Shown one piece after another: positions 1 to 9,146 of a stretch of DNA of 64,000 nucleotides. The translations under genes and the position numbers were made by a program. How positions within the stretch are numbered: position 1 is the stretch's first letter; every line of letters begins with the position of its first letter. The notes beneath the pieces were generated by a model. That model was given only the letters and a program-made list of their open reading frames with translations. It had not been told where the DNA came from and did not search any database. Source of the DNA: Gemmatimonadota bacterium (lineage in GTDB: Bacteria > ARS69); assembly GCA_030747075.1 (NCBI GenBank), contig JASLLL010000006.1, forward strand, positions 1-64,000, in the 5' to 3' direction.

Positions 1-174
1 AGTGCGGTGACAGACGCCTGGATCACCGATGTCGTTCTCCGAGGTGAAATCGGCGACGCCATCTTCTTCTACCGCCTGCATGATCTTCTGGAGCGTGCGG
101 ATGAAGTGGAGCCGGGTATCCGCCTGCCCGGGTTCTCCTTCTCCTACGGAATCTCCTGGCGCTTCATCGGCTAG
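1..174 (+). CDS. C-terminal end of a probable outer-membrane beta-barrel protein (5' truncated)
   Basis: Frame 1 is open from the window edge to a TAG stop and gives 57 residues. The last stretch alternates polar and hydrophobic or aromatic residues and ends SFSYGISWRFIG. A final strand of this kind with an aromatic residue close to the C-terminus is typical of outer-membrane barrels, including TonB-dependent receptors, and serves as a BAM recognition signal. The start and most of the protein lie outside the window, so the family cannot be fixed. The gene is separated from cvpA by a promoter-like sequence and is probably a different transcription unit. Confidence 0.5.
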   Translation, partial: SAVTDAWITDVVLRGEIGDAIFFYRLHDLLERADEVEPGIRLPGFSFSYGISWRFIG

Positions 175-189
175 GTCGATCTGGCCCCG

Positions 190-218
190 TTGACACCATC
201 GGACCCCACCGATACCCT
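190..218 (+). promoter_or_regulatory. Putative sigma-70-type promoter for cvpA-manB-manC
   Basis: A perfect -35 hexamer TTGACA (190-195) is followed by a 17-bp spacer and TACCCT (213-218), about 60 bp before the cvpA start. The -10 is weak, but the same TTGAC, 17-bp spacer, TA...T layout recurs before several other operons in the window. Confidence 0.45.
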
Positions 219-277
219 TTGCCCGCCCGGGTAGCCGGGTGCGTCTGCACTTCTCGCAAATCGGGAGGTTTCAGAAC

Positions 278-820
278 ATGAACTGGGTGGATCTGGTCAT
301 TCTCGTGATTCTGGGTGTCAGTCTTGTGGCAGGCATCATCCGAGGGGTGGTGAAGACCGTGTTCTCCCTGGCCGGGGTGTTTGCGGGGTTCGTTCTGGCC
401 TCTCGCGAGTCGGGGGCCGTGGCGATGGTCTTCGAGAACTGGATGCCGGAGAAGGCCGCCGGGGTGGTGGGTTTCCTTGCGGTCTTTGTGGTGGTGGCCG
501 CCATCTTCGCCCTCGTGGGGGCGGTGCTGCGGAAGATCCTGGAGGGGCTCTCGCTGTCGTGGGTCGACCGCACGCTGGGAGCGGTTTTCGGGTTTCTCAG
601 GGCCGCGCTGATTCTGGGGCTCTTGTCGCTCCTTGTCGAAGGGGCCGGGTCTCTTGGGGCCGCCCGGGAGTCCGTGACCTACCCCTGGGCGCTCTGGGGA
701 GGGGAGTTCCTGCTGGAACTGGTTCCGGAGGAGACGCGGGATCGCTTTGACTGGGATGAACTGATGGACAGGGTTCCGGAGGGTCTTCCGGCCCTGCCGG
801 GAGCGGATCCAAACGACTGA
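278..820 (+). CDS. CvpA family membrane protein
   Basis: The product is a 180-residue integral membrane protein of the CvpA family (colicin V production protein), whose cellular role is poorly defined. The N-terminus MNWVDLVILVILGVSLVAGI and the following segments form about four hydrophobic helices, with the family-typical R-G-x3-T/L turn after the first helix. The C-terminal 35 residues are soluble and acidic. The ATG at 278 was chosen over an in-frame ATG at 239 because GGGAGGT lies 9 bases upstream and the family begins at this point. It is followed after 39 bp by the phosphomannomutase gene and probably shares its promoter. Confidence 0.8.
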   Translation: MNWVDLVILVILGVSLVAGIIRGVVKTVFSLAGVFAGFVLASRESGAVAMVFENWMPEKAAGVVGFLAVFVVVAAIFALVGAVLRKILEGLSLSWVDRTLGAVFGFLRAALILGLLSLLVEGAGSLGAARESVTYPWALWGGEFLLELVPEETRDRFDWDELMDRVPEGLPALPGADPND

Positions 821-859
821 TTTCGAAGGTCGGAAGGGTCCGGCCGGGAAGGGAAGAAC

Positions 860-2233
860 ATGGCCGAGATCCACGCGGAGATTTTTCGCGAGTACGACAT
901 TCGGGGAATCACGGACACCCAGCTGGATTCGCGAACTTCGCGCCTGATCGGGCGTGGGCTCGGGACGCTTCTCGTGCGATCCGGTGCTCGCGAGGTCGTC
1001 ATCGGACGCGATGTGCGCCTCTCCTCCGACCGCATCCGCGACGATCTTGTGGAAGGGCTTCTCTCCACCGGGCTGCACATCATCGATGTCGGCGTGGTCC
1101 CCACGCCCGCTACCTACTTTGCGCTGCATACGCTGGAATGCGGCGGAGGGATCATGATTACCGGCAGCCACAACCCGGCGGAGTACAACGGCTTCAAGAC
1201 CTCCGTCGGAAAGGAGTCCATCCACGGCGAGAAGATCCAGGAAGTCCGGCGTCTGATTGAGGCGGACGACTTTGTCGAGGCCATCGGCGGTGTGCTGGAA
1301 GCGCGCGACATCCTCCCCAACTACCTCGGGCGCCTGACGGAGGACATCAGGCCGGAGCGGGGACTGACCGTTGTGGTGGATGGCGGGAACGGCGTGGGCG
1401 GCTCGCATGTCTGCAATATCCTGGAAACGCTCGGGTGTACGGTCCACCGTCTCTACTGCGAACCCGACGGGAACTTCCCGAACCACCATCCGGACCCGAC
1501 GGTGGAGGCCAACCTTGCGGACCTCATCGCGAAGATCCATGAGACCCGCGCGGATCTCGGCATCGCGCTGGACGGAGACGCCGATCGGATCGGCGCGGTG
1601 GACGACCAGGGCGGGATCATCTGGGGAGACCGGCTGCTGGCGCTCTTCGCGCGGGATGTCCTTCGCGACGGCCCCACATCCATCATCTTTGAGGTGAAGT
1701 GCTCGCGCGGCCTCATCGAGGACATCGAAGCGCACGGGGGCACACCGGTCATGTGGAAGGCGGGGCACTCCCTCATCAAGGAGAAGATGAAGGAAACCGG
1801 TGCCTTGCTCGCGGGGGAGATGAGCGGGCATATGTTCTTCAAGCACCGGTTCTACGGATTCGACGACGCGCTCTACTCCGCGGCGCGTCTGGTGGAGATC
1901 GTTGCGAATGAGAATGCGCCACTTTCGGAGATCATGGCCACGATCCCGTCGTATCCGTCTACGCCGGAGATCCGGATCGACTGCCCGGAGGAGCACAAGG
2001 CTCCGGTGGTCGAGGAGATCCTCCAGCACTTCGCGACAGATCACGAGGTGATCGATGTGGACGGAGCCCGCATCGATTTCGGGGACGGATGGGGACTCGT
2101 CCGCGCCTCCAACACGACGCCGCTTCTTGTGCTTCGCTTTGAAGCATCCACCGAAGATCGGCTGGCCGAAATCCGGTCGGAAGTGGAGTCGAAGCTGGCG
2201 GAGATCCTGCGCGCGAGGGCCGTGGCGTCATGA
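860..2233 (+). CDS. manB: Phosphomannomutase / phosphoglucomutase
   Basis: This 457-residue protein belongs to the alpha-D-phosphohexomutase family and should interconvert mannose-6-phosphate and mannose-1-phosphate, possibly also the glucose forms, in the cytoplasm. The N-terminal FREYDIRG motif, the phosphoserine loop (MITGSHNPAEYNGFK), the metal-binding DGDADR motif and the sugar-specificity loop GEMSGH are all present in the expected order. The length is normal for the bacterial ManB/AlgC group. It overlaps the guanylyltransferase gene by 4 bp, so the two steps to GDP-mannose are translationally coupled. Sugar specificity cannot be decided from sequence alone. Confidence 0.92.
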   Translation: MAEIHAEIFREYDIRGITDTQLDSRTSRLIGRGLGTLLVRSGAREVVIGRDVRLSSDRIRDDLVEGLLSTGLHIIDVGVVPTPATYFALHTLECGGGIMITGSHNPAEYNGFKTSVGKESIHGEKIQEVRRLIEADDFVEAIGGVLEARDILPNYLGRLTEDIRPERGLTVVVDGGNGVGGSHVCNILETLGCTVHRLYCEPDGNFPNHHPDPTVEANLADLIAKIHETRADLGIALDGDADRIGAVDDQGGIIWGDRLLALFARDVLRDGPTSIIFEVKCSRGLIEDIEAHGGTPVMWKAGHSLIKEKMKETGALLAGEMSGHMFFKHRFYGFDDALYSAARLVEIVANENAPLSEIMATIPSYPSTPEIRIDCPEEHKAPVVEEILQHFATDHEVIDVDGARIDFGDGWGLVRASNTTPLLVLRFEASTEDRLAEIRSEVESKLAEILRARAVAS

Positions 2234-3288
2234 GCACGATTCACGCGGTCATCATGGCGGGGGGGCGAGGCACCCGATTCTGGCCTGAAAGCCGCACGCA
2301 GCTTCCCAAGCAGTTCCTCGCGGTGGCGGGCGGAGATTCACTGCTCACGCGAACCGGGAAACGGCTCTTTCCGCTGACGGGGGAAGATCGAGTGTGGGTC
2401 GTCACGAGCGCGGCGCATGTGGATCTCGTCGCCGGGCATCTTCCGCAGGTGGCGCGGACGCGCATCGTGGGGGAACCCGTGGGGCGGAATACCGCGCCGT
2501 GCGCCGGAGTCGCCGCGGCGCTGGCTGCACGCGAAGACCCGGAGGCGGTGCTTCTGGTGGCCCCGGCGGATCATTGGATCGGCGATGAAGACCGATTCCG
2601 GGCCGCTGTTCAGGACGCGGCTGCCGCCGCGCAGGAGACGCGCGGGCTGGTGACCTTTGGCATTCTGCCGACTTCGCCGGAGACCGGGTTCGGATACATC
2701 GAACGGGGAGAGGCCGCGACGAGCGGCGTGTCGCGGGTTGCGCGCTTTACGGAAAAGCCGGACCGCGCCACGGCCGAGGGTTTCCTCGCGGGCGGGCGGC
2801 ACTACTGGAACAGCGGTATTTTCTGCTGGCGCGCCGATGTCTTCATGGAAGAACTGGCGCGCTACCGGCCGGAACTCGCGGCCGCGTGCGAGCGGATCGC
2901 CGCAGCTGAGGATACGGCCAAGGCCATGGAGGCGGACTTCCCCTCAATGGAATCCGTCTCCGTCGATTACGCCGTGCTGGAGCCCTCCGAGCGCGTGTTC
3001 GTGCTTCCAGCGGATTTCGCCTGGTCCGATGTCGGGTCGTGGGATTCGCTGCCGGACATTCTTCCCCGCGACGAGTCAGGAAACAGCGTGTCCGGAGACG
3101 CGCTTGTTGTGGACTCCACCAACTGTCTGGTGCGCTCCCCCGGCAGGTTCACCGCAGTCGTCGGCATGACCGGCACGATCGTCGTCGATACCGGCGACGC
3201 TCTCCTCGTCTGTCCCCGGGACCGCTGTCAGGATGTGCGTCGAGTCGTCGATGCACTGGAGCAGAAGGGTCGCCGGGAACTCCTCTAA
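2230..3288 (+). CDS. manC: Mannose-1-phosphate guanylyltransferase
   Basis: The 352-residue product is a nucleotidyltransferase that should form GDP-mannose from GTP and mannose-1-phosphate, feeding polysaccharide or glycan synthesis. The N-terminus has the pyrophosphorylase signature AGGRGTRFWPESR followed by PKQF, and later the FTEKP, YWNSGIF and WSDVGSWDSL motifs of the ManC family. It is the short single-domain form and lacks the C-terminal phosphomannose isomerase domain found in many ManC/AlgA proteins. The ATG start overlaps the manB stop as ATGA. Confidence 0.92.
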   Translation: MSTIHAVIMAGGRGTRFWPESRTQLPKQFLAVAGGDSLLTRTGKRLFPLTGEDRVWVVTSAAHVDLVAGHLPQVARTRIVGEPVGRNTAPCAGVAAALAAREDPEAVLLVAPADHWIGDEDRFRAAVQDAAAAAQETRGLVTFGILPTSPETGFGYIERGEAATSGVSRVARFTEKPDRATAEGFLAGGRHYWNSGIFCWRADVFMEELARYRPELAAACERIAAAEDTAKAMEADFPSMESVSVDYAVLEPSERVFVLPADFAWSDVGSWDSLPDILPRDESGNSVSGDALVVDSTNCLVRSPGRFTAVVGMTGTIVVDTGDALLVCPRDRCQDVRRVVDALEQKGRRELL

Positions 3289-3476
3289 CCCCGGCGCGGT
3301 TTTGGACCATCGATCCGTCCGACGCGTTCTCCCCGGAATGACCTGCCTCCCTGGAGTGAAACGCTGGCAGAAATGACACCTGCAAACAGAGCCCGGGCCG
3401 GTCGGCTTCAAGCCGGCTGCGGCACCGGTCGATACGGAAGAAGAGTTCCCGTCCCGTGTTGTCGTGGAGGAGTGCG

Positions 3477-3953
3477 ATGACGCGTGAGGAACGGAATGTC
3501 CTTCTGTTTCTGGTGGCGGGGGTCGTTCTCGGCTGTCTCGTTCCCGACGGTGGAGAGTGGGGCGTGTTCGCGCCACCGCAATCCGGGGAGGCGCGGGAAG
3601 AGGACGGGGTGGTCGTGCGCGACCTGTTCCCCATCGATGTGAACCGGGCCGACGCGGATCTCTTGGAACGGCTGCCCGGGATCGGACCGTCGCGGGCGCG
3701 GGCGATTGTGGCGTTGCGGGAAGAGCGCGGGGTGTTTGAGTCGCTCGCCGAACTCACGCGGATCCGGGGCATCGGCCCGCGGACGGTGGAAGGTCTGGAA
3801 GATCGTGCGGTTGCCGGAATGGCGGACGCGGACGGTACAGCGGAGGAGACGCAGCGTGGACACGAACCGCATCGAGACCCTTCTTCTGGAGCACGAGATC
3901 CTGGCTCCGGAGCAACTGGCGCAGGCCAGAACGCAGCAGAAATCCTCCGGTGA
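3477..3953 (+). CDS. ComEA-like membrane-anchored helix-hairpin-helix protein
   Basis: The 158-residue product has an N-terminal hydrophobic anchor (about residues 7-23, LLFLVAGVVLGCLVP) and two helix-hairpin-helix units (DLLERLPGIGPSRARAIV and LAELTRIRGIGPRTVEGL) after the VNRADADLL motif. This is the layout of ComEA-type DNA receptors used in natural transformation. GGAGGAG lies 4 bases before the ATG at 3477, which is better placed than the in-frame upstream ATG at 3456. The last 33 codons overlap the start of pilB by 98 bp and look low in complexity, so the tail is probably not a structured domain. Its position at the head of the pilus operon fits a DNA-uptake role. Confidence 0.65.
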   Translation: MTREERNVLLFLVAGVVLGCLVPDGGEWGVFAPPQSGEAREEDGVVVRDLFPIDVNRADADLLERLPGIGPSRARAIVALREERGVFESLAELTRIRGIGPRTVEGLEDRAVAGMADADGTAEETQRGHEPHRDPSSGARDPGSGATGAGQNAAEILR

Positions 3954-5565
3954 CACGCTGGACGAGAGCCTCGTCAAGCTGGGGATCTTCACGGAGCAGG
4001 ACCTCCTCATGACGCTGGCGCGGATCTTCGAAATGCCCGCCGTGGATCTTCCCACCATCGAGATCCCGGAGGAGGTTCTCGAGATCGTCCCCAGCGAAGT
4101 GGCGACCCGACTGGGTGTTCTTCCCGTGCAGAAGACCGGGCGCACGCTGACGCTCGCCATGGCGGACCCTCTCAACATCTATGCCGTGGACGACATCAAG
4201 TTCATCGCGGGACTGGAAGTACAGCCGGTGGTCGCCAGCGAGGGCGCCATCCGAAAGGCCATCGACCGGCACTACGGCACCGCCAATGCCCTTGCGGACA
4301 TCATGAAGGACATGGAAGACGGGGAAGGCCTGGAGGTCGTCGAGGATCCGGATGACGACGACCGGGATCAGGACGACGGTTCCGGCGACGCCCCCGTCAT
4401 CAAGTATGTGAACTCGCTGCTCGCCGAGGCGGTCATGCGAGGCGCGTCCGACATTCATGTCGAGCCGTTTGAGAAGCACATCCGCGTGCGATTGCGCCAG
4501 GACGGGACACTTCACGAAATGGCATCCCCTCCATATCGCATGAAGGCCGCCATTACTTCGCGCTTGAAGCTGATGGCGGAACTCGACATTGCGGAGCGGC
4601 GCGTCCCCCAGGACGGTCGAATCAAGATCCGCATTCAGGGACGGATGATTGACCTTCGCGTGTCTTCGCTGCCGGTGGTGTTCGGCGAGAAGATCGTGCT
4701 GCGTGTTCTCGACCAGACCAACCTGAATGTGAATCTGGAGGCGTTCGGATTCGATCGGTCGGCGCAGGATCGGTTCGAGAAAGCCATCGGGAGCCCGTAC
4801 GGAATGGTGCTGGTCACCGGTCCGACCGGAAGCGGCAAGACGACCACGCTTTACTCCGCGCTCTCGCGGGTCAATGTGCCCGGGACGAACATCATGACTG
4901 TCGAAGACCCCGTGGAGTACAACCTGGAGGGAATCAACCAGGTACAGGTCCACTCCGATGTGGGGCTGACCTTTGCATCGGCGCTGAAGTCGTTCCTGCG
5001 ACAGGATCCGAACATTGTCATGGTGGGTGAGATCCGCGATCAGGAGACCGCATCGATTGCGGTCACGGCCGCACTCACCGGGCACTTGGTTCTGTCGACC
5101 ATTCATACGAACGACGCCGCATCCACCATCGACCGGCTGGTGGACATGGGCGTTCCCCCGTTTCTGGTTTCCTCCTCGCTCAATCTGGTGGTGGCGCAGC
5201 GGCTGCTCCGGCGGGTCTGCCCGGAGTGTCGCAAGGAGATCGTGCTGCACGGAGAAACCGCGCGCGAACTCGAGATGGATGTGACGGAAGAGAACGCGAC
5301 CGTCTACGAGGCTGTGGGTTGCCCAGCCTGTCACGATACCGGCTATCGAGGACGGACGGGGATCTTCGAGGTTCTCGCGCTGTCCCCGGTCATCCGCAGG
5401 ATGGTCCTGGACCGGGCTCCCGGGACGGAGATCAAGCGCGTTGCCGTGAAGGAGGGAATGCTGACTCTCCGGCGGGACGCAGTGCGAAAGATGATGGCGG
5501 GGGAGACCACGCCGGAAGAAGTGCTGCGCGAGGCCGCGGCAGACGAGACCCCGGAGGGACCATGA
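3856..5565 (+). CDS. pilB: Type IV pilus assembly ATPase PilB
   Basis: This 569-residue hexameric cytoplasmic ATPase powers pilus extension. The N-terminal third is a GspE/MshE N-type domain (LLLEHEILAPEQL to about residue 150). The ATPase core has Walker A GPTGSGKTTT near residue 321, Walker B IVMVGEIRDQETA and the bihistidine region. A tetracysteine zinc site (CPEC near residue 454 and CPAC about 35 residues later) separates PilB/GspE proteins from PilT. The GTG at 3856 was chosen because GGAGGAG precedes it by 7 bases and the family N-terminus begins there, although the frame is open further upstream. pilT starts 1 bp after its stop. Confidence 0.93.
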   Translation: MDTNRIETLLLEHEILAPEQLAQARTQQKSSGDTLDESLVKLGIFTEQDLLMTLARIFEMPAVDLPTIEIPEEVLEIVPSEVATRLGVLPVQKTGRTLTLAMADPLNIYAVDDIKFIAGLEVQPVVASEGAIRKAIDRHYGTANALADIMKDMEDGEGLEVVEDPDDDDRDQDDGSGDAPVIKYVNSLLAEAVMRGASDIHVEPFEKHIRVRLRQDGTLHEMASPPYRMKAAITSRLKLMAELDIAERRVPQDGRIKIRIQGRMIDLRVSSLPVVFGEKIVLRVLDQTNLNVNLEAFGFDRSAQDRFEKAIGSPYGMVLVTGPTGSGKTTTLYSALSRVNVPGTNIMTVEDPVEYNLEGINQVQVHSDVGLTFASALKSFLRQDPNIVMVGEIRDQETASIAVTAALTGHLVLSTIHTNDAASTIDRLVDMGVPPFLVSSSLNLVVAQRLLRRVCPECRKEIVLHGETARELEMDVTEENATVYEAVGCPACHDTGYRGRTGIFEVLALSPVIRRMVLDRAPGTEIKRVAVKEGMLTLRRDAVRKMMAGETTPEEVLREAAADETPEGP

Positions 5566-5566
5566 C

Positions 5567-6667
5567 ATGGTGACCATGAAAGCGCTTCTGGAAGAGATGG
5601 TGCGCATGAAGGCGTCGGATCTCCACCTGACGGCCGGCGTCCCCGCGAGGTTCCGCGTGGACGGCGTTCTGGAGACGGCATCGGCGGGGGATGTGCTCAC
5701 GCCGGAAGTGACGCAGCGCCTGGCCTACAGCACCCTCACCGACGAGCAGAAGAAGCTCTTCGAGCGCACGCGGGAACTGGACTTCTCGTTTGGAGTGCAG
5801 GGGCTGGCCCGGTTCCGTGGAAACTGCTTCATCCAGCGCGGAGTGGTCACGATGGCCGTGCGGATGATTCCGTTCGAGGTGGCTCCGTTTGAGTCGCTGG
5901 GTCTTCCGCGCTCGGTGCTTTCGTTTGCCGGGCTGACTCGCGGGCTCGTCCTCGTGACCGGGCCGACAGGAAGCGGAAAGTCCACGACGCTCGCATCGCT
6001 CATCGACCGGATCAACGAAGAGCGCGCCGTCCACATCCTGACGCTGGAAGACCCCATCGAGTTCATGCACTCGCACAAGAAGGCCATCGTGAACCAGCGC
6101 GAAGTGGGGTCGGATACGGAGTCGTTCGGGTCGGCGCTGCGCCATGTTCTCCGGCAGGATCCGGATGTGATTCTGCTCGGCGAGATGCGCGACCGCGAGA
6201 CCATCGAGACAGCGCTCACCCTGGCCGAGACCGGGCACCTGGCATTCGCGACGCTCCACACGAACTCCGCAGTCGAGTCGATCAACCGGATTGTGGATGT
6301 CTTCCCCTCGGAGCAGCAGTCGCAGATTCTCGCGCAACTGGCGTTCGTGCTGCAGGGGGTGGTGACGCAACTGCTTCTCCCAAGGTCGGGACGCGCCGGT
6401 CGAGCCCTGGCCGCGGAGATCCTTGCGGTGACTCCCGGGATTCGCGCGCAGATCCGGGAAGGGAAGGTCCATCAGATCCACTCCATGATTCAGGCGGGGC
6501 AGAAGCACGGCATGGTGACGATGAACCAGAGCCTGGCGGCACTCGCGACTCGCCGCGAAGTCTCAGTGGAAGACGCGCTCCTGCGAAGTCCCGACAAGAA
6601 GGAGTTTGAGTCGCTGTTCGGGCGCAGAGTCCCGGAGCGCAGGCAAGCACAGGGGGTTCAGTCGTGA
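5567..6667 (+). CDS. pilT: Twitching motility retraction ATPase PilT
   Basis: The 366-residue protein matches PilT, the hexameric ATPase that depolymerises the pilus and drives twitching and DNA uptake. It starts with the family motif MKALLEEMVRMKASDLHLTAG. Walker A (GPTGSGKSTT, near residue 132), Walker B with the ILLGEMRDRETIETAL motif and the C-terminal KVHQIHSMIQAGQ element are present. It has no zinc-binding cysteines, unlike PilB. A GGAGGG site overlaps the end of pilB. Its final bases overlap pilC by 4 bp. Confidence 0.95.
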   Translation: MVTMKALLEEMVRMKASDLHLTAGVPARFRVDGVLETASAGDVLTPEVTQRLAYSTLTDEQKKLFERTRELDFSFGVQGLARFRGNCFIQRGVVTMAVRMIPFEVAPFESLGLPRSVLSFAGLTRGLVLVTGPTGSGKSTTLASLIDRINEERAVHILTLEDPIEFMHSHKKAIVNQREVGSDTESFGSALRHVLRQDPDVILLGEMRDRETIETALTLAETGHLAFATLHTNSAVESINRIVDVFPSEQQSQILAQLAFVLQGVVTQLLLPRSGRAGRALAAEILAVTPGIRAQIREGKVHQIHSMIQAGQKHGMVTMNQSLAALATRREVSVEDALLRSPDKKEFESLFGRRVPERRQAQGVQS

Positions 6668-7875
6668 CGACCTGGGTTTGGCGAGGGCAGGCACCCGGCG
6701 GAGAGACGGTGACGGGAGAACTGGCGGCGGGGAACCGGGGCGAGCTGTTGGCGAATCTCCGCCGAAGGAAGATCGTCGTTCAATCGGTTCGTCCCAAGCC
6801 GAAGGAGATCCGCCTCAACCTGCCTTTCATGGACAAGATCACTACGCGCGACATGGCGGTCTTCACGCGACAGTTCGCGACCATGATCGATTCCGGACTT
6901 CCGCTCATTCAGTGTCTGGACATTCTCTCGCGGCAGTTGGGGAAGGGCCCGTTGCGCGGGATCACCAAACGCGTCATGCAGGATATCGAGGCGGGTTCCA
7001 CGCTCTCCGAAGCGCTGGCAAAGCACGACAAAGCGTTCGATGAACTCTTCGTGAGCATGGTCAGCGCGGGCGAAGCGGGCGGCGTACTGGACACGATCCT
7101 CCTCCGCCTCTCCGAGTACATCGAGAAGATCGACGCGCTGAAGCGAAAGGTCCGAAGCGCCATGACCTACCCGGTGGTCGTGATGGTGGTGGCGATGGTT
7201 GCCACCATGTTCATGCTCATCTTCATCATCCCGACCTTCGCGAGGATGTTCACGGACTTCGGCGCGGCACTCCCGACACCGACCCGGATCGTGCTGGGTA
7301 TGTCGGGGTTCGTGCGGGCGTGGTGGTGGGTGATGGTGGCCGGTGTCGCGGGCGGGCTCTTCACGCTTCGGAAGTGTTACGCCAATCCAAAGGGGCGCCG
7401 CACGCTGGACCGGTTTCTTCTGCGAGTGCCCGTCCTGGGAGATGTCATTCGCAAGGGCGCGGTCTCGCGCTTCACCCGGACGCTGGGAACGCTGATCTCC
7501 TCGGGTGTCCCCATCCTCGATGGCCTGGAAATCACAGCGCGGACGGCTGGAAACGCCGTGGTAAAGGATGCCGTCATGGATGCGCGAACCGCCATCCGCG
7601 AGGGCCAGACGATCGCTATGCCATTGCGGGAGTCCGGTGTCTTCCCGCCGATGGTGACGCAGATGATCGCCGTGGGAGAGGAGACCGGCGCGCTGGACGA
7701 TATGCTCGGGAAGATCGCGGACTTCTACGACGAAGAGGTGGACACCGCCGTCGACGGCCTCACTTCCATCATCGAACCGGTGATGATTGTCGTGATGGGG
7801 ACGATGGTGGGAGGAATGGTCATGTCCATGTACCTGCCCATCTTCAAGATGGTCAATGTCATCATGGCGCAGTAG
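6664..7875 (+). CDS. pilC: Type IV pilus inner-membrane platform protein PilC
   Basis: The 403-residue polytopic protein belongs to the GspF/PilC family and links the ATPases to the growing pilus. Two cytoplasmic repeats are visible: FTRQFATMIDSGLPLIQCLDIL with GEAGGVLDTIL, and FTRTLGTLISSGVPILDGLE with GEETGALDDML. Hydrophobic segments lie after each repeat (around VVVMVVAMVATMFMLIFII, WWWVMVAGVAGGLFTL and VMIVVMGTMVGGMVMSMYLP). The GTG start overlaps the pilT stop. The length is typical of the family. Confidence 0.94.
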   Translation: MTTWVWRGQAPGGETVTGELAAGNRGELLANLRRRKIVVQSVRPKPKEIRLNLPFMDKITTRDMAVFTRQFATMIDSGLPLIQCLDILSRQLGKGPLRGITKRVMQDIEAGSTLSEALAKHDKAFDELFVSMVSAGEAGGVLDTILLRLSEYIEKIDALKRKVRSAMTYPVVVMVVAMVATMFMLIFIIPTFARMFTDFGAALPTPTRIVLGMSGFVRAWWWVMVAGVAGGLFTLRKCYANPKGRRTLDRFLLRVPVLGDVIRKGAVSRFTRTLGTLISSGVPILDGLEITARTAGNAVVKDAVMDARTAIREGQTIAMPLRESGVFPPMVTQMIAVGEETGALDDMLGKIADFYDEEVDTAVDGLTSIIEPVMIVVMGTMVGGMVMSMYLPIFKMVNVIMAQ

Positions 7876-7883
7876 GGGACAGG

Positions 7884-9146
7884 ATGCACAGCCTTCACCA
7901 GGTCGCGGGGGCCATGTTCCTTCCGCTTTGCGGCGCGGCTTCGCTCGGAATGGTGCTCCTGATGGCGGTTCGGCGCGACCGCAACCGCCGGGAGCACGCC
8001 GCCGAAGACCTTGCGCGGATGGCATCATCCACCGATCGGATTCTGGAGAGCATGCCCGCGGCCCTTGTTCTGGCGTCCGCCACCGGGGAGATCACCCGCC
8101 TCAATCGGTCCGCGCTCGAAGTGCTCCAGATCGACGATCCGGGTGAGGTCACCGGCGGGGATCTGTCGGCCTTTCTGGGCTCGCTCGACCCGCGTCTCGT
8201 GGAAGCGCTCGACGATGCGCTGTCCGGTCGTCGCTGGGCGGTGCGGGAGGAGGTCGTCCTCGGGAAGGGGCGCGCGAAGAGGCCCGTGGGCGTTTCGATC
8301 ACTCCGCTGACCGGAGAGGGCGGCGTCCCGGAAGGCGTCATGACCTGCTTCACGGATCTCCAGGTGGTGCGAAATCTGGAGAGTCGGATTCGGCGCTCCG
8401 AGCAACTGGCTGCCCAGGGAGAACTGGCGGCGGGGATCGCGCACGAGATTCGCAACCCGCTGGCATCCATCTCCGGCGCCGTTCAGGTTCTCCGAGGAGA
8501 CGATTGCGTCGATGGCGACTCCCGCGAACTGATGGACCTGATCGTCGGGGAGTCGGAGCGGTTGAATCGACTCATCGAAGGATTCCTCAGCTACACGCGG
8601 GATCCCGGAACGCGCCGGGAACGCTGCGAACTCTCCGTTCTTGTCCGGGATGTCGTGCGTCTCCTTCGCCATGACCGCGGCCTCACCTTCGGCAAGACCG
8701 TGCTCATGGAGTTGCCCGAGGATGCGGGGGCGGTCATCGAGGCCGAGGACGAAGGCATGCGTCAGGTGGTCCACAACCTCGTGCGGAATGGTCTGGAGGC
8801 GATGGATCTGGGTGGCATCCTCCGGATCACGGCCGAAGAGTTGCCCGACGGGAATGTCGCGCTGGTGTTTCGGGACACGGGAGAGGGAATCCCGCCGCAC
8901 GAACTGGAAGAGATCTTCAAGCCGTTCCACACCACGCGCCCGGGCGGTACGGGGTTGGGCCTTTCCATTGCTTCGCGCATCGTGGAGGAGCACGGCGGGT
9001 CCATTCGTGTGAGAAGCACGCCCGGAATGGGCACGGCCATCACGGTGGAACTTCCCGTGGTTCCCGCGAATCGGCCTTCAGGAATGCGATCTGACGCGCC
9101 GAAGAGGAAGGAAGGCACCCCTTCCCGCAACGAGGTGAGCGCGTGA
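7884..9146 (+). CDS. pilS: Sensor histidine kinase PilS
   Basis: The 420-residue kinase should phosphorylate the PilR regulator encoded directly downstream. One N-terminal hydrophobic helix (FLPLCGAASLGMVLLMAV) is followed by a PAS-type domain (ILESMPAALVLASATGEITRLN), a HisKA domain with HEIRNPLASISG (His near residue 187) and an HATPase domain with N box NLVRNGLEAM, DTGEGI and GGTGLGLSIASRIVEEHGG. Pseudomonas PilS has six membrane helices, so this is a reduced form and may sense a different signal. The ATG at 7884 lies 6 bp after the pilC stop behind a purine-rich GGGGACAGG. Its end overlaps pilR by 4 bp. Confidence 0.88.
   Translation: MHSLHQVAGAMFLPLCGAASLGMVLLMAVRRDRNRREHAAEDLARMASSTDRILESMPAALVLASATGEITRLNRSALEVLQIDDPGEVTGGDLSAFLGSLDPRLVEALDDALSGRRWAVREEVVLGKGRAKRPVGVSITPLTGEGGVPEGVMTCFTDLQVVRNLESRIRRSEQLAAQGELAAGIAHEIRNPLASISGAVQVLRGDDCVDGDSRELMDLIVGESERLNRLIEGFLSYTRDPGTRRERCELSVLVRDVVRLLRHDRGLTFGKTVLMELPEDAGAVIEAEDEGMRQVVHNLVRNGLEAMDLGGILRITAEELPDGNVALVFRDTGEGIPPHELEEIFKPFHTTRPGGTGLGLSIASRIVEEHGGSIRVRSTPGMGTAITVELPVVPANRPSGMRSDAPKRKEGTPSRNEVSA

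Noticed and set aside
164-2044. A 626-codon minus-strand open frame opposite cvpA and manB
   Set aside because: It is antisense to two well-recognised genes, is dominated by His, Arg, Pro and Glu, and shows no domain. It reflects GC-rich codon bias on the other strand.
3289-3476. Sigma-54 promoter upstream of the ComEA-like gene (TGGCAG...TGCA)
   Set aside because: The GG and GC dinucleotides are 14 bp apart instead of 10, which is incompatible with sigma-54 promoters.
3754-5700. A 648-codon minus-strand open frame opposite pilB
   Set aside because: Antisense to a gene with all PilB motifs; composition is His/Arg/Gly-rich and no ribosome binding site or family is visible.
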